Shown: positions 1-9,160, counted from the first letter of the stretch. The stretch: DNA of 64,000 bases from Novosphingobium sp. (GCF_039595395.1 NZ_JBCNLP010000001.1:620001-684000); one strand, 5' to 3'. A program made the numbers and translations. The notes: generated from the sequence alone by a model not told the origin.

Positions 1-1533
1 CGGCACGTACTGCGCGGGCTGGCCGCGGTGGATCACCTGCAGCAGCAGCGCCGGGCGGTTCGAGGCCTGTGCCGCGCGGATGGCGGCTTCCAGCTCGGCC
101 ACGGTGTTGACCGGCTGATAGCCTGCCGAGGTCACCACGTCCCCGCGCGACAGGCCCTTGGCGCCCGCGTCCGAGTTGGGGTCGACGAAGCCGATCACCA
201 CGCCCTTGGTGTTTTCTGCAACGCCCACGGCGCGGGCGATCGGCGGCGTCAGCGGCTGCACGGAGAGGCCGATGGCCTTTTCGGTCAGGCCGCTGGTGGC
301 TGGGGCCTTGGGGTTGGCGCCCTTCTTGAAGGGGTTGTCACCGCCGGCATTGTCGGGGTCGAAGACCTGCTGGGCCAGTTCTTCCTCGCTCGGGCGGGTG
401 GCGACGGTGACCTGGAGGGTCATCGGCTTGCCGTTGCGAATGATGTCGATCGGGATGCGCTTGCCGGGCTCGGTGTTGGCCACAAGGTAGGACAGCGACT
501 GGCGCGGGCTGACTTCCTGCCCGTTGACGCGCAGCACGACGTCGCCAGCCAGCAGGCCGCCCAGTGCCGCGGCCTTGCCGGGTTCGACGAGCTGAATGAA
601 CTCGCCCTTGTTGTGGGGCACGCCCAGCGAGTCGGCGAGGTCATCATTCAGCGGCTGGATGCGCACGCCGAGGTAGCCGCGCGCGATGGTCTTGCCGTGG
701 ATCAGCTTATCGACGATGGGCGAGGCGATGTCGGAGGGGATGGCCAGGCCGATGCCGACCGAGCCGCCGGTGGGCGACAGGATGGCGCGGTTGATGCCGA
801 TCACCTGGCCCTTCATGTCGAACATCGGGCCGCCCGAGTTGCCCTGATTGATCGCCGCATCGGTCTGGATGTAGCGGTCATAGGCGCTGCCCGAGCCGGT
901 GTTGCGCAGCACGGCCGAAACGATACCGGCGGTGACGGTGCCGCCCAGGCCGAAGGGGTTGCCGATGGCGATCACCCAGTCGCCCACGCGGGCCGCGCCG
1001 CTGTCGCCGAACTTGACGAAGGGCAGGGGCTTGGGGGTGGTGATCTTCAGCACGGCGAGGTCGGACTGGGAGTCCTTGCCGATCAGCTTGGCGGGATATT
1101 CGTTGCCGTCGGTGAGGGTAACGCTGATCGATTCGACCTCGCCCTGGCCCTCGGCGGTGATGACGTGGTTGTTGGTGACGATGTAGCCATCCGCCGACAC
1201 GATGAAGCCCGAGCCGAGCGACTGGGCTTCGCGGGTCTGGCCACCGCCGCCGCTATCGCCCTGGCCGCCGAACATGCCCTCGAAGGGGGTGCCGGCCAGC
1301 GGGTTGTCATTCTGCACCTTCACCTTCTGGCGGGTGGAGATGTTGACCACAGCGGGCTGCAACTGAGCGGTCAGGTCGGCGAAGCTGGCGGGCGCGCCGG
1401 CGCGGGGCGCCATGGCGGATATTTTCTGGGCATCGTTCTGCGCGACCTGCGCACCGGCGGGGAAACCCGAAACGAGCGAGAATGTGGCGCCACCCAGCAG
1501 CAGGGCGCTGGTCAATCCATAAGCATATCGCAC
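1..1533 (-). CDS. degP: DegP/HtrA-type periplasmic serine protease (Do family), C-terminus cut by window edge
   Basis: Trypsin-like protease and chaperone that degrades or holds misfolded envelope proteins in the periplasm. Read from a GTG at 1533, with AGAGGA about 9 nt upstream, giving 511 codons inside the window. An N-terminal signal peptide (about residues 1-29, ending ...AGAQ) is followed by a Gly-rich linker and the protease domain with the full triad: His123 (NNHV), Asp158 (SQSDLA) and Ser233 (GNSGG). Two PDZ domains follow; the second runs off the left edge at a Q-Y-V-P segment, so only the last residues should be missing. It lies about 200 nt downstream of hflC in the same direction, an order typical of alphaproteobacteria, so hflK, hflC and degP may share control. 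Family assignment is secure; DegP versus DegQ/MucD cannot be separated here. Confidence 0.95.
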   Translation of the reverse strand, partial: MRYAYGLTSALLLGGATFSLVSGFPAGAQVAQNDAQKISAMAPRAGAPASFADLTAQLQPAVVNISTRQKVKVQNDNPLAGTPFEGMFGGQGDSGGGGQTREAQSLGSGFIVSADGYIVTNNHVITAEGQGEVESISVTLTDGNEYPAKLIGKDSQSDLAVLKITTPKPLPFVKFGDSGAARVGDWVIAIGNPFGLGGTVTAGIVSAVLRNTGSGSAYDRYIQTDAAINQGNSGGPMFDMKGQVIGINRAILSPTGGSVGIGLAIPSDIASPIVDKLIHGKTIARGYLGVRIQPLNDDLADSLGVPHNKGEFIQLVEPGKAAALGGLLAGDVVLRVNGQEVSPRQSLSYLVANTEPGKRIPIDIIRNGKPMTLQVTVATRPSEEELAQQVFDPDNAGGDNPFKKGANPKAPATSGLTEKAIGLSVQPLTPPIARAVGVAENTKGVVIGFVDPNSDAGAKGLSRGDVVTSAGYQPVNTVAELEAAIRAAQASNRPALLLQVIHRGQPAQYVP

Positions 1534-1730
1534 GTGGCTCGGTCCTCTTTCTGATGTCGGCGCATGCTGCCCCGGCCGGGGCGCAAGGCGCAAGAGCAAT
1601 TCAACAGGTTAACTGGCGGATGGGCGTCAGGTTTCGGCCAAATCTCACCTTTTTGCCCTGAATGAAGTTTGAATGGTTCATCTTTGCGGGGGTTCTGGCG
1701 GGTTTGGTCTAAGCTGTTTGGGTAAATGAC

Positions 1731-2621
1731 TTATTTGGCTTTTCCGCCTCCCTGGGCTGGGGTAGCTTTGCCGCCGCCCCGGAATTGGCGCAGATAATCA
1801 TTGTCGGGCGTCAGCACGATGGTGGTCCCCGACTTGATCTGCGGATTGGCCATGGTCGCCTCATAGCTCTTCATGGCGCGGTAGAAATCGTAGAAGCCCG
1901 GATCCTTGCCGAAGGAGGCGGCATAGGTCTGGGCGGCGCGGGCCTCGGCGTCGGCCTCGATGATCTGGGCCTGCTTCTGGCCGTCGGCGCGGATGGCGGT
2001 GGCCTCCTGCTCGCGGGCGGATTCCATATTGGCGAAGGCGCGTTCCAGCGCGGTGCCCTCGGGCAGGTCGGCGCGCTTGATCCGCACATCGATCACCTGC
2101 ACGCCATATTGCCGCGCCTCGCGGTCGAACTGCTGGCGGATCTGGGCCAGCACCGCGCCGCGCTCGGCGGTCAGCAGCGTCTGGAAGGTGTGCGAGGCCA
2201 GCCCCCGGCGCAGCCGCGAGTTGAGGATCGGCTGAAGCTGTTCTTTCAGCCGGTCCATCGTGCCCGCCGTGCTGACCATCAGCACCGGATCAATCACGCG
2301 GTAAAGCGCGAAGGCATCGACCTCCAGCCGCTGCTGATCGGAGGAGATGACGAGCTGGCGGTCCATCTCGATCGGCTGGATGCGCTTGTCGACGCGCACC
2401 AGCGTTTCGAAGAAGGGGATGCGCGGATAGAGGCCCGCGCCGGTCTGGCCGAAATCCTGATTGGGCTTGAACTTGTTGATGACCGAGACCGGGGCGCCAT
2501 TGCGCAGCACCACCGCCTGCTCGGTCTCATCCACCTCGACCACGCTGAGCAGCGCCACCACGGCGGCCACGGCCACCACGCTGAGCGTCAGCCTGTGCTC
2601 TTGCCAGAAGGTGCCGATCAT
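1731..2621 (-). CDS. hflC: HflC, FtsH protease modulator subunit
   Basis: Stomatin/SPFH-domain inner-membrane protein that pairs with HflK and holds FtsH in a large complex, limiting turnover of membrane substrates. 296 aa. One N-terminal membrane segment (about residues 11-29, VVAVAAVVALLSVV) is followed by the SPFH domain opening with E-Q-A-V-V-L-R-N-G and a helical region rich in Glu, Arg and Ala (about 160-230), then a Gly/Lys-rich tail. Its ATG overlaps the hflK stop by 4 nt (ATGA), so translation is probably coupled. Length and order match the family. A protease role was once proposed for HflC but is not supported by its fold. Confidence 0.95.
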   Translation of the reverse strand: MIGTFWQEHRLTLSVVAVAAVVALLSVVEVDETEQAVVLRNGAPVSVINKFKPNQDFGQTGAGLYPRIPFFETLVRVDKRIQPIEMDRQLVISSDQQRLEVDAFALYRVIDPVLMVSTAGTMDRLKEQLQPILNSRLRRGLASHTFQTLLTAERGAVLAQIRQQFDREARQYGVQVIDVRIKRADLPEGTALERAFANMESAREQEATAIRADGQKQAQIIEADAEARAAQTYAASFGKDPGFYDFYRAMKSYEATMANPQIKSGTTIVLTPDNDYLRQFRGGGKATPAQGGGKAK

Positions 2622-3859
2622 TGGGCGCCTCCGATCTGGGGCTGGGGCTGAGGCAGGGCGTTGCCATCGGGCACGGCTTCGGCGCGGCGGCGCAGTTCGG
2701 GCAGCGGCAGATAGGTGGTGGGGCCGTTGGGCAGGATCACCTTGTCGTTCTGCGAGAGCACGCGGTCCATCGTCTCGTAATACATGCGGCGGCGAGTCAC
2801 CTCGGGCGCGGCCTTGTACTGGGTGTAGACGCGGTCGAAGGCGGCGGCCTCACCCTCGGCGCGGGCGATGGTCTGCTGGGCATAGCCGCGCGCCTGCTGG
2901 ATGTAGCGGCTGCGGTCCTGCTGGGCTGCCTGCACCTTCTGGAAGGCCTCGTTCACCTTGCTTGGCGGATCGGCCTTTTTGAGGTCCACGCCCTGAATCA
3001 GCACGCCCGCGTGATAGGCATCGAGCACCGCCTGCATGCGCTGCTGGACATGGGCACCGATTTCGGCGCTGGCGGCGCCGCCCATCACGTCGTTGAGCTT
3101 CACCTCGGCGATGCTGGCGCGCATCGCGGCCTCGGCCACTTCGGTGACGGTACCTTCGGGGTCTTTCAACTGGAAGGAATAGAGCTTCAGGTCGCGGATG
3201 CTCCAGCGCACGACATAGGAGATGTTGACCAGGCTCTGGTCGCTGGTGAGCATCAGATTTTCCGCCTCGCCATTGGGGACGGAAAGCTGCTTGATGGTGG
3301 TGACATCGCGCACCTCCACCTGCTGGAAGGGCCAGGGCAGCGTCCAATTGAAGCCGGGCTGCAGGGTCTTGGAATATTGCCCGAAGGTGGTGACCACCCC
3401 CTGCTCGTGCAGGCCGAGCGCATGCACGCTGGAGAGCATCACCCCCAGCGCTAGCGATCCGCCGATGATGCTGGGCCACCAGCTCTTGCCGTTATGGCGT
3501 GGGGGCAGGCGCAGCAGATGGCTCAGGTCCGGCGGGGGAGCGCCATCCTTGCCGCCGTCTTTTCCGTCCTTGCCGTTGCCGGACTTGTTGCCGTTGCCAC
3601 CGCGGCGCTGGCGGAAGATCTCCTCGATCCCCGGCGCGCGGCGTGGCGGCGGTGCCTCGGGCGCCCATGGGTTGCGTGGGGGCTCTCCGGCGCGGGGCGG
3701 GGCAGGGTCGCCGTCACCTGCGGCGGGAGGAGGCGTGGATGCGCCATCCTCGGGCGAGGGCGTGTTGTCCCCGCCCTCTGGCGTGTGGTTGGCCAGCAGG
3801 GGCGGGGCTGCCATGTGCCCCGGCCTGAGACGGTCGATCCATTCACCCAAAAGCTTCAT
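2618..3859 (-). CDS. hflK: HflK, FtsH protease modulator subunit
   Basis: Partner of HflC in the inner-membrane HflKC complex around FtsH. The chosen ATG at 3859 gives 413 aa (MKLLGEWIDRL...). An in-frame start 22 codons upstream (3925) exists but adds a sequence unlike HflK. The N-terminal 120 residues are Pro/Gly/Asn/Lys-rich and disordered, as in other HflK proteins, followed by one membrane segment (about 126-148) and the SPFH domain, which begins with E-Q-G-V-V-T-T-F-G. A long helical stretch (about 290-360) contains AQ-rich repeats. First gene of the hflK-hflC-degP run; its 5' region faces mrp across a 233-nt divergent gap that contains a perfect 13-bp hairpin. Confidence 0.95.
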   Translation of the reverse strand: MKLLGEWIDRLRPGHMAAPPLLANHTPEGGDNTPSPEDGASTPPPAAGDGDPAPPRAGEPPRNPWAPEAPPPRRAPGIEEIFRQRRGGNGNKSGNGKDGKDGGKDGAPPPDLSHLLRLPPRHNGKSWWPSIIGGSLALGVMLSSVHALGLHEQGVVTTFGQYSKTLQPGFNWTLPWPFQQVEVRDVTTIKQLSVPNGEAENLMLTSDQSLVNISYVVRWSIRDLKLYSFQLKDPEGTVTEVAEAAMRASIAEVKLNDVMGGAASAEIGAHVQQRMQAVLDAYHAGVLIQGVDLKKADPPSKVNEAFQKVQAAQQDRSRYIQQARGYAQQTIARAEGEAAAFDRVYTQYKAAPEVTRRRMYYETMDRVLSQNDKVILPNGPTTYLPLPELRRRAEAVPDGNALPQPQPQIGGAQ

Positions 3860-4013
3860 GAACACATCTATAGGACGCCTTTCGCGCAAGAACAGGGGAC
3901 AAGCGCGGGTATTGCGGAAATTCATCCTGTGCCATGGCGGAAAGGCTGCCGGAGCATTTTGAGAAGGGGCATAAAATGCCGCTTCGGCTCGAAAATGCGA
4001 CCCACAAAGAGAA

Positions 4014-4044
4014 AGAGCCTTTTCGCTTCTGGCGAAAAGGCTCT
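4014..4044. repeat. Perfect 13-bp inverted repeat between hflK and mrp
   Basis: AGAGCCTTTTCGC at 4014-4026 pairs exactly with GCGAAAAGGCTCT at 4032-4044 around a 5-nt loop. It sits between divergent hflK and mrp, upstream of both starts, so it is not at the 3' end of any gene. There is no T-tract on either side. It could be a displaced terminator, a repeat copy or a regulatory site; the sequence alone does not decide. Confidence 0.6.
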
Positions 4045-4092
4045 AGGGCCTAGGCAATCCCCTATGTTCCGATGCCTGAAAGACTTCTGCCC

Positions 4093-5079
4093 ATGACCTC
4101 GCCCGACATGCTCAAGCAGCATTTGCCTGAAACTCTGGCGCAGCGGGTGCAATCCGCGCGGCTGGTCGAGGGCGTGGCGACGCTGGTGCTGGACGGCGCC
4201 GGGCTGGACCAGCCCGGTCGCGAGCAGGCCGAACACGCCATCCGCACGGCGCTGGCAGGGGTGGAAGGCGTGAGCGAAGTGCGCGTCGGCATCATGGCCG
4301 ACCGCCCCACCGAGGCGCCCAAACCCAAGGGGCCGATCATCATTTCCGTCGGCGCTGGCAAGGGTGGCGTCGGCAAATCGACGCTCTCGGCCAATCTGGC
4401 GGTGGCGCTGGCGCGGCAGGGCTTGAAGGTCGGGCTGGTCGATGCCGATATCCACGGCCCCAGCCAGCCGCGCCTGTTGGGCACCGAAGGCATCAAGCCC
4501 GAGGCCGCCGACAGCAAGATGTTTCCGATCCCTACGGCGTTCGGTATCCGCGCCCTGTCGATGGGCAATCTGATCGAGCCGGGCAAGGCCATCGCCTGGC
4601 GCGGATCGATGGCGGCGGGCGCGCTGGGCCAGATGGTCGACGCGCATTGGGGTGATACCCAGGTGCTGATCATCGATCTGCCGCCGGGCACCGGCGATGT
4701 GCAGCTCACCATGGTGCAGAAGCACAAGCCGGCGGGCGCGATCATCGTCTCCACGCCTCAGGATCTGGCGCTGATGGATGCGGCGCGGGCGATTCAGCTT
4801 TTTGACACGGTGGGCGTGCCGGTGATCGGTCTGGTCGAGAATATGGCCGGTTATATCTGCCCCCATTGCGGCGAGGAATCCGACCCCTTCGGCCATGGCG
4901 GCGCGGAGACTGCCGCGCGGGAGATGGGCCTGCCTTTCCTGGGCCGCGTGCCGCTCGATCTGTCGATCCGCGTGGACAGCGATGCGGGCAGGCCGCCTGC
5001 CGCCGGTGACACGCTGCAGGGCAAGGCCTTTGCCGCGATTGCCGCCAAGCTGGCCGCCTGGCTCAAGGCGCACGCCTGA
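4093..5079 (+). CDS. mrp: Mrp/NBP35-type Fe-S cluster carrier ATPase (ApbC)
   Basis: P-loop NTPase that binds and transfers iron-sulfur clusters to apoproteins in the cytoplasm. 328 aa from the ATG at 4093, which follows GAAAGACTT; an ATG 7 codons earlier (4072) has no visible ribosome site. The N-terminal MIP18-like domain (about 1-75) contains V-E-G-V-S-E-V-R-V. The deviant Walker A GKGGVGKST is at about 89-97, and the C-terminal CxxC pair lies in Y-I-C-P-H-C-G, which ligates the cluster at the dimer interface. The next gene starts 2 nt after the stop; that gene encodes a molybdopterin enzyme which, with its usual partner, needs Fe-S clusters. Assignment is secure. Confidence 0.95.
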   Translation: MTSPDMLKQHLPETLAQRVQSARLVEGVATLVLDGAGLDQPGREQAEHAIRTALAGVEGVSEVRVGIMADRPTEAPKPKGPIIISVGAGKGGVGKSTLSANLAVALARQGLKVGLVDADIHGPSQPRLLGTEGIKPEAADSKMFPIPTAFGIRALSMGNLIEPGKAIAWRGSMAAGALGQMVDAHWGDTQVLIIDLPPGTGDVQLTMVQKHKPAGAIIVSTPQDLALMDAARAIQLFDTVGVPVIGLVENMAGYICPHCGEESDPFGHGGAETAAREMGLPFLGRVPLDLSIRVDSDAGRPPAAGDTLQGKAFAAIAAKLAAWLKAHA

Positions 5080-5081
5080 CC

Positions 5082-7358
5082 ATGGAGCTGTCGCGCCGCC
5101 AACTGCTGGTGGGCGCGGCCCTTGGCGGCGGGCTGGTGGTGGCCTGGGGGCTGCGCAAGCGTCCTTGGCCCCTGCCTCTGCCGCCGGGCGAGGGCGAGGT
5201 GGCCTTCGATGCCTGGATCAGGGTGGGGCGCGATGGCGTGGTCACCGTCAGCGTGCCGCAACTGGAGATGGGGCAGGGGATCAGCACGCAACTGGCGCAG
5301 ATCGCCGCGCTGGAGCTGGAGGCGGACTGGCGGCAGATGGGCGTGGTCTTCGCGCCTGCGTCCGAGATTTTCGCCAATGCTCCGCTGGCGGCGCGCTGGG
5401 CGGAACTGTGGCTGCCGATGGCGCGGGACAATGGCGTTCCGTCTGACAACTGGTTGGCCCGCCATTGGGCCGAGGCGCATCGCTTTACCGCCACCGCTGA
5501 TGGACAGTCGCTGGCGGCTTACGAGGCGCCCTTGCGCCATGCCGCTGCCGGGGCGCGGGCGCTGCTGGTGAAAGCTGCGGCGAAGCGCTGGGATGTAAGG
5601 CCGGAGGATTGCACCGTGTCCGGCGGTCTGGTGCACCATGGCCCGCAGAGCCTGACATTTGGCGCTTTGGCGCAGGAAGCTTCCAAGCTAACCCCGCCTG
5701 ATCCTCTGCCGCTTGGCCCTCTGCCCGCCGAAAACCCCGCGCGTCTGCCATCGGGCAGCACGCCGCCTTTCCCCCGGCTCGACCTGCCCGCCAAACTCGA
5801 TGGCGGGTGGATGTTCGCGGGGGATGTGCGCCTGCCCGATATGGTCTTTGCCGCGATCCGCCATGCCCCCGTTGGAGAGGCTGCGCATCTGGCCGGTCAC
5901 GATGCCAGGGCCGCGAAAGGCATCGGCGGCTTCCTCAAGCTGGTCGAAGGGCCCGACTGGCTGGCCGCCGTCGCCACCAACAGCTGGGCGGCGGAGCAGG
6001 CGCTGGCCGCCGTGGCGCCGCGCTTTTCCGTCCATCGCCCGATCAGCGCGGAAAAGATCGATGGCGCGCTGGATGCGGCACTGAAAGCGGCGATCAAACA
6101 GGGCGGGCAGACCATCGCCAAACAGGGCGATCCCGAGGCGCTGCTGGGCAGCAAGCCGCCCTACAGCCAGCGCTATGACGCCGCTGCTGCCGTGGCCGCG
6201 CCGCTGGAAACCGCCAGTGCGGTGGCCCGCCTGCGCGATGGGCGCTGCGAGATCTGGGTGGCGTCGCAAGCGCCCGAACAGACCCGCCGCGCGGTGGCCG
6301 GGGCGCTCGATATCAGCGTGGAGCATGTGGTGCTCTATCCGCTGGCGGCGGGCGGCAGTTTCGATGCCCGGCTCGAATGCCCCCATGCCGTGGAGGCCGC
6401 GCTGATCGCGCGCGAGACCGGCAAGCCCGTGCTGCTGACCTACACCCGCTGGCAGGAGGCCGTCACCGCCATCCACCGCCCGCCCCTGGCCGCGCAGATC
6501 GAGGCGCGGGTCGATCAGACCGGCACGATCGCGGCATGGCGGCTGCGTGTGGCGATGCCCTCTGCCGCGCGGGAGTTTGGCGCCCGCCTGCTGCAAGGCA
6601 CCAGCCGCGCCGAGGCGATGGCGCATCACCAGAACGCTCATGTCGATCCGCTGGCGATGGAGGGCTTTGTCCCGCCCTACAGCTTCGCGCTTGCCATCGA
6701 GCATGCGCCCGTTGCCGTCGGCCTGCCCACCGGGCGGCTGCGCGGCAATGGCCACGCGCTGGGCGCCTTTATCACCGAGAGCTTTGTCGATGAGATCGCC
6801 GCCGCTCAGGGCCGCGAGCCGCTGTCCTACCGCATGGCTATGCTGGAGGGCGATCCCCGGCTGGCGGCCTGTCTGCAGCGCGTGTCGGCGCTGGCCAACT
6901 GGAACGGCGGCCATGATGCCAGCGGGCAGGGCATCGCCTGCCATCGCATAGGGTCCGTTTCCGGGGGCGGCTGCATCGCCGCCGTGGTGACGGCCCGGCG
7001 CGGCGATGAGGGCGTGGCGGTGGACCGCATTGTCGCCGTGGCGGACATTGGCCGCATCGTGAATGTCGATATCGCCCGGCAGCAGATCGAGGGCGGGCTG
7101 GTCTATGGCATCGGTCTGGCTTTGGGCTCGGCCTCGGTGTGGAATGGGGGCTTGCCCGCTGGCGCGCGGCTGGCGGCGCTCAATCTGCCCTTGCTCGTCA
7201 ATTGCCCCGAGGTGGAGGTTGACCTGATCGCCTCCACCGCCGATCCCGAGGATCCCGGCGAGGTGGGCGTGGCTGTGGCCGCCCCGGCCATCGCCAATGC
7301 GCTGTTTTCGGCGACGGGCTTGCGCCTGCGTCGCCTGCCGCTTGGCAGTGAGGAATGA
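5082..7358 (+). CDS. Molybdopterin-binding oxidoreductase large subunit, IorB type (xanthine dehydrogenase family)
   Basis: 758-aa molybdenum hydroxylase large subunit resembling isoquinoline 1-oxidoreductase beta and membrane-associated aldehyde dehydrogenases. The N-terminus has a twin-arginine-like start (LSRRQLLVGAALGGG), consistent with export after cofactor insertion. Family signs include Q-L-E-M-G-Q-G near residue 60, repeated molybdopterin-domain segments, G-G-S-F-D-A-R in the middle and a C-terminal G-E-V-G-V-A-V-A-A-P-A-I. The usual small [2Fe-2S] alpha subunit is not adjacent, so its electron partner must be encoded elsewhere or replaced. It starts 2 nt after mrp and is followed 4 nt later by hemH, suggesting one transcript. 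The natural substrate cannot be read from the sequence. Confidence 0.85.
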   Translation: MELSRRQLLVGAALGGGLVVAWGLRKRPWPLPLPPGEGEVAFDAWIRVGRDGVVTVSVPQLEMGQGISTQLAQIAALELEADWRQMGVVFAPASEIFANAPLAARWAELWLPMARDNGVPSDNWLARHWAEAHRFTATADGQSLAAYEAPLRHAAAGARALLVKAAAKRWDVRPEDCTVSGGLVHHGPQSLTFGALAQEASKLTPPDPLPLGPLPAENPARLPSGSTPPFPRLDLPAKLDGGWMFAGDVRLPDMVFAAIRHAPVGEAAHLAGHDARAAKGIGGFLKLVEGPDWLAAVATNSWAAEQALAAVAPRFSVHRPISAEKIDGALDAALKAAIKQGGQTIAKQGDPEALLGSKPPYSQRYDAAAAVAAPLETASAVARLRDGRCEIWVASQAPEQTRRAVAGALDISVEHVVLYPLAAGGSFDARLECPHAVEAALIARETGKPVLLTYTRWQEAVTAIHRPPLAAQIEARVDQTGTIAAWRLRVAMPSAAREFGARLLQGTSRAEAMAHHQNAHVDPLAMEGFVPPYSFALAIEHAPVAVGLPTGRLRGNGHALGAFITESFVDEIAAAQGREPLSYRMAMLEGDPRLAACLQRVSALANWNGGHDASGQGIACHRIGSVSGGGCIAAVVTARRGDEGVAVDRIVAVADIGRIVNVDIARQQIEGGLVYGIGLALGSASVWNGGLPAGARLAALNLPLLVNCPEVEVDLIASTADPEDPGEVGVAVAAPAIANALFSATGLRLRRLPLGSEE

Positions 7359-7362
7359 GGAT

Positions 7363-8391
7363 ATGACTGTGAGCCAGACCGCTTTGCCCCCCTCCCATCC
7401 CGCCGTGACCGTGGGCAAGGTGGGCGTGCTGCTGGTCAATCTGGGCACGCCTCAGGCCGCGACGCCTGCCGCCGTGCGGACCTATCTGGCGCAATTCCTC
7501 TCCGACCCGCGCGTGGTGGAGATCCCGCGCGCCATCTGGCTGCCGATCCTGCATGGCATCATCCTGCGCACGCGGCCCGCGAAATCGGCCCATGCCTATG
7601 CGCAGGTGTGGACCGAGGAGGGATCGCCTTTGGCCGCCATCACCAGGGCTCAGGCGGTGGCGCTTCAGGCGCGGCTGGGCGAGGGCGTGACGGTGCGTTG
7701 GGGCATGCGCTATGGCCAGCCCGCCATTGCCGGGGAGATCGAGGCGCTGAAAAGTCAGGGCTGCGACCGCATCCTGATCTGCCCGCTCTATCCGCAATAT
7801 TCGGGCGCCACCACCGCCAGCGTGATGGATGCCGTGGGGGCGGCTCTGGCCGCGATGCGCTGGCAGCCCGCGATCCGCACCCTGCCGCCCTATCACGACG
7901 ACCCGGCCCATATCGCGGCGCTGACCAGCGATGTGACGCGCCAGTTGCAGGCGCTGCCCTTCGTGCCCGAGGTGCTGCTGCTCTCCTTCCACGGCATGCC
8001 CGAGCGCACCCTGCATCTGGGTGACCCCTATCACTGCCAATGCCGCAAGACCGCGCGCCTGCTGGGCGAGGCGCTGGCCCCGCTGTTCCCCGTGCTGCGT
8101 GTGGAAACCGCCTTCCAGAGCCGCTTTGGCCGCGCCAAATGGCTGGATCCCTCCACCGAAGCCGTGCTGGAGGCCGAGGCGAAGAAGGGCACGCGCAAGC
8201 TGGCCATCGTGGCGCCGGGCTTCTCCGCCGATTGCGTCGAGACGCTGGAGGAACTGGCGATCCGTGGGCGCGAGGTTTTCGTCGAGGCCGGCGGTCAGGA
8301 TTTCTCGGTGCTCTCCTGCCTCAATGCTGGCGAGGAGGGCATGGCGATGATCGAAACGCTGGTGCGGCGCGAGCTGTCTGGCTGGGCCTAA
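7363..8391 (+). CDS. hemH: Ferrochelatase
   Basis: Terminal heme-biosynthesis enzyme that inserts Fe2+ into protoporphyrin IX at the cytoplasmic face of the membrane. 342 aa from the ATG at 7363, preceded by GAATGAGG. The N-terminus shows V-G-V-L-L-V-N-L-G-T-P. The active-site His region S-F-H-G-M-P-E is near residue 210, followed by Y-H-C-Q-C-R-K-T. The C-terminal signature A-P-G-F-S-A-D-C-V-E-T-L-E-E is complete. An earlier in-frame start at 7297 lies inside the upstream gene and is unlikely. It overlaps the 3' end of the convergent gene at 8388 by 4 nt. Confidence 0.96.
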   Translation: MTVSQTALPPSHPAVTVGKVGVLLVNLGTPQAATPAAVRTYLAQFLSDPRVVEIPRAIWLPILHGIILRTRPAKSAHAYAQVWTEEGSPLAAITRAQAVALQARLGEGVTVRWGMRYGQPAIAGEIEALKSQGCDRILICPLYPQYSGATTASVMDAVGAALAAMRWQPAIRTLPPYHDDPAHIAALTSDVTRQLQALPFVPEVLLLSFHGMPERTLHLGDPYHCQCRKTARLLGEALAPLFPVLRVETAFQSRFGRAKWLDPSTEAVLEAEAKKGTRKLAIVAPGFSADCVETLEELAIRGREVFVEAGGQDFSVLSCLNAGEEGMAMIETLVRRELSGWA

Positions 8392-8948
8392 GGCTTGGGC
8401 CTAGGCGCCACCTTGTAGCCGGCATCGGGCGAGACCCAGAGCAGGTGATCGTCCGGGTGGTTCACCGGCTGCCCGGCGATGGTGGCATGGCGGGTGAAGC
8501 TGCGGGGATTGCCGCTGCCATCCGGGGTGCGGGTGGAGCACAATTCCCTGCCGATCAGCCCCTCGCGGGCCATCCCTTCCTGAATGCGCGGCAGCAACCC
8601 CGCGCTTTGCTCGGGCGGAAGCGGCTCGCCGCCGAAACGCAGCTTGGCCTGCTGCACCATCTCCACCGAGACCGTGCCGCACACCTGATTGCCCTTCAGC
8701 AGCGCCACGCCGGAAAAGCTGAGTGTCATCTTCAGATCGGGGCGCAGCAGCACTTCGGTGTCATCGGTGAAGCTGCCATCGGGGCGCGGGGTGAAATGGG
8801 CCAGTGCGCGGCAGGTTTTCGTCGCCTCATCGGGCTCGGCGCATTCGATCAGCCCTTGCGCGACAAGGGCCAGTGGATCGGCGCTGGGGGAGGGCGCGGC
8901 GGCATCCGCCTGGGCGGCAAGCAGCAGGAGCAGGCTGGCAATCGGCAT
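8388..8948 (-). CDS. Exported hypothetical protein
   Basis: 186-aa protein with a short N-terminal secretion signal (MPIASLLLLLAAQADA). The mature part has three to four cysteines spaced as possible disulfides (around I-E-C-A-E, T-C-R-A-L, N-Q-V-C-G and R-E-L-C-S). No family was recognised with confidence. It is convergent with hemH, overlapping its stop by 4 nt. It starts upstream of nothing obviously related; the SDHAF4-like gene ends 35 nt upstream on the same strand, so the two may be co-transcribed. Confidence 0.75.
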   Translation of the reverse strand: MPIASLLLLLAAQADAAAPSPSADPLALVAQGLIECAEPDEATKTCRALAHFTPRPDGSFTDDTEVLLRPDLKMTLSFSGVALLKGNQVCGTVSVEMVQQAKLRFGGEPLPPEQSAGLLPRIQEGMAREGLIGRELCSTRTPDGSGNPRSFTRHATIAGQPVNHPDDHLLWVSPDAGYKVAPRPKP

Positions 8949-8983
8949 GGCGTATCTCCCTTACGTCAGCTTCATGGAGGCGA

Positions 8984-9160
8984 TCAGAAATCCCAGGCGA
9001 TGCCCTTGCGCGTGAAATCGCCATAGCGCGTGGGGGACAGGCCCTCGGGGTCGTCCTCCGCCACCGGCGCGGCGGGGGCGGGCGCCGGATCGTTCGACCA
9101 ATGCGCGGGCTTGGCGAAAGCGGCGGGGCGCTGAGTCGAGCGTTTGATCATGTCGGCCAT
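8984..9160 (-). CDS. DUF1674 protein, SDHAF4-like succinate dehydrogenase assembly factor
   Basis: 58-aa protein from the ATG at 9160 (MADMIKRST...). The last 22 residues carry the conserved DUF1674/SDHAF4 signature: D-P-E-G-L-S-P-T-R-Y-G-D-F, then R-K-G-I-A-W-D-F. In eukaryotes and in some bacteria this family binds flavinylated SdhA and aids complex II assembly; that role is inferred here from family membership. The middle is an Ala/Pro-rich linker. A start at 9151 (MIKRST) is also possible. No sdh genes are in the window. It is divergent from rsmB. Confidence 0.85.
   Translation of the reverse strand: MADMIKRSTQRPAAFAKPAHWSNDPAPAPAAPVAEDDPEGLSPTRYGDFTRKGIAWDF

Noticed and set aside
28..1554. 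508-codon + strand open frame at the left edge
   Set aside because: Antisense to the DegP-type protease, whose triad and signal peptide are complete on the - strand.
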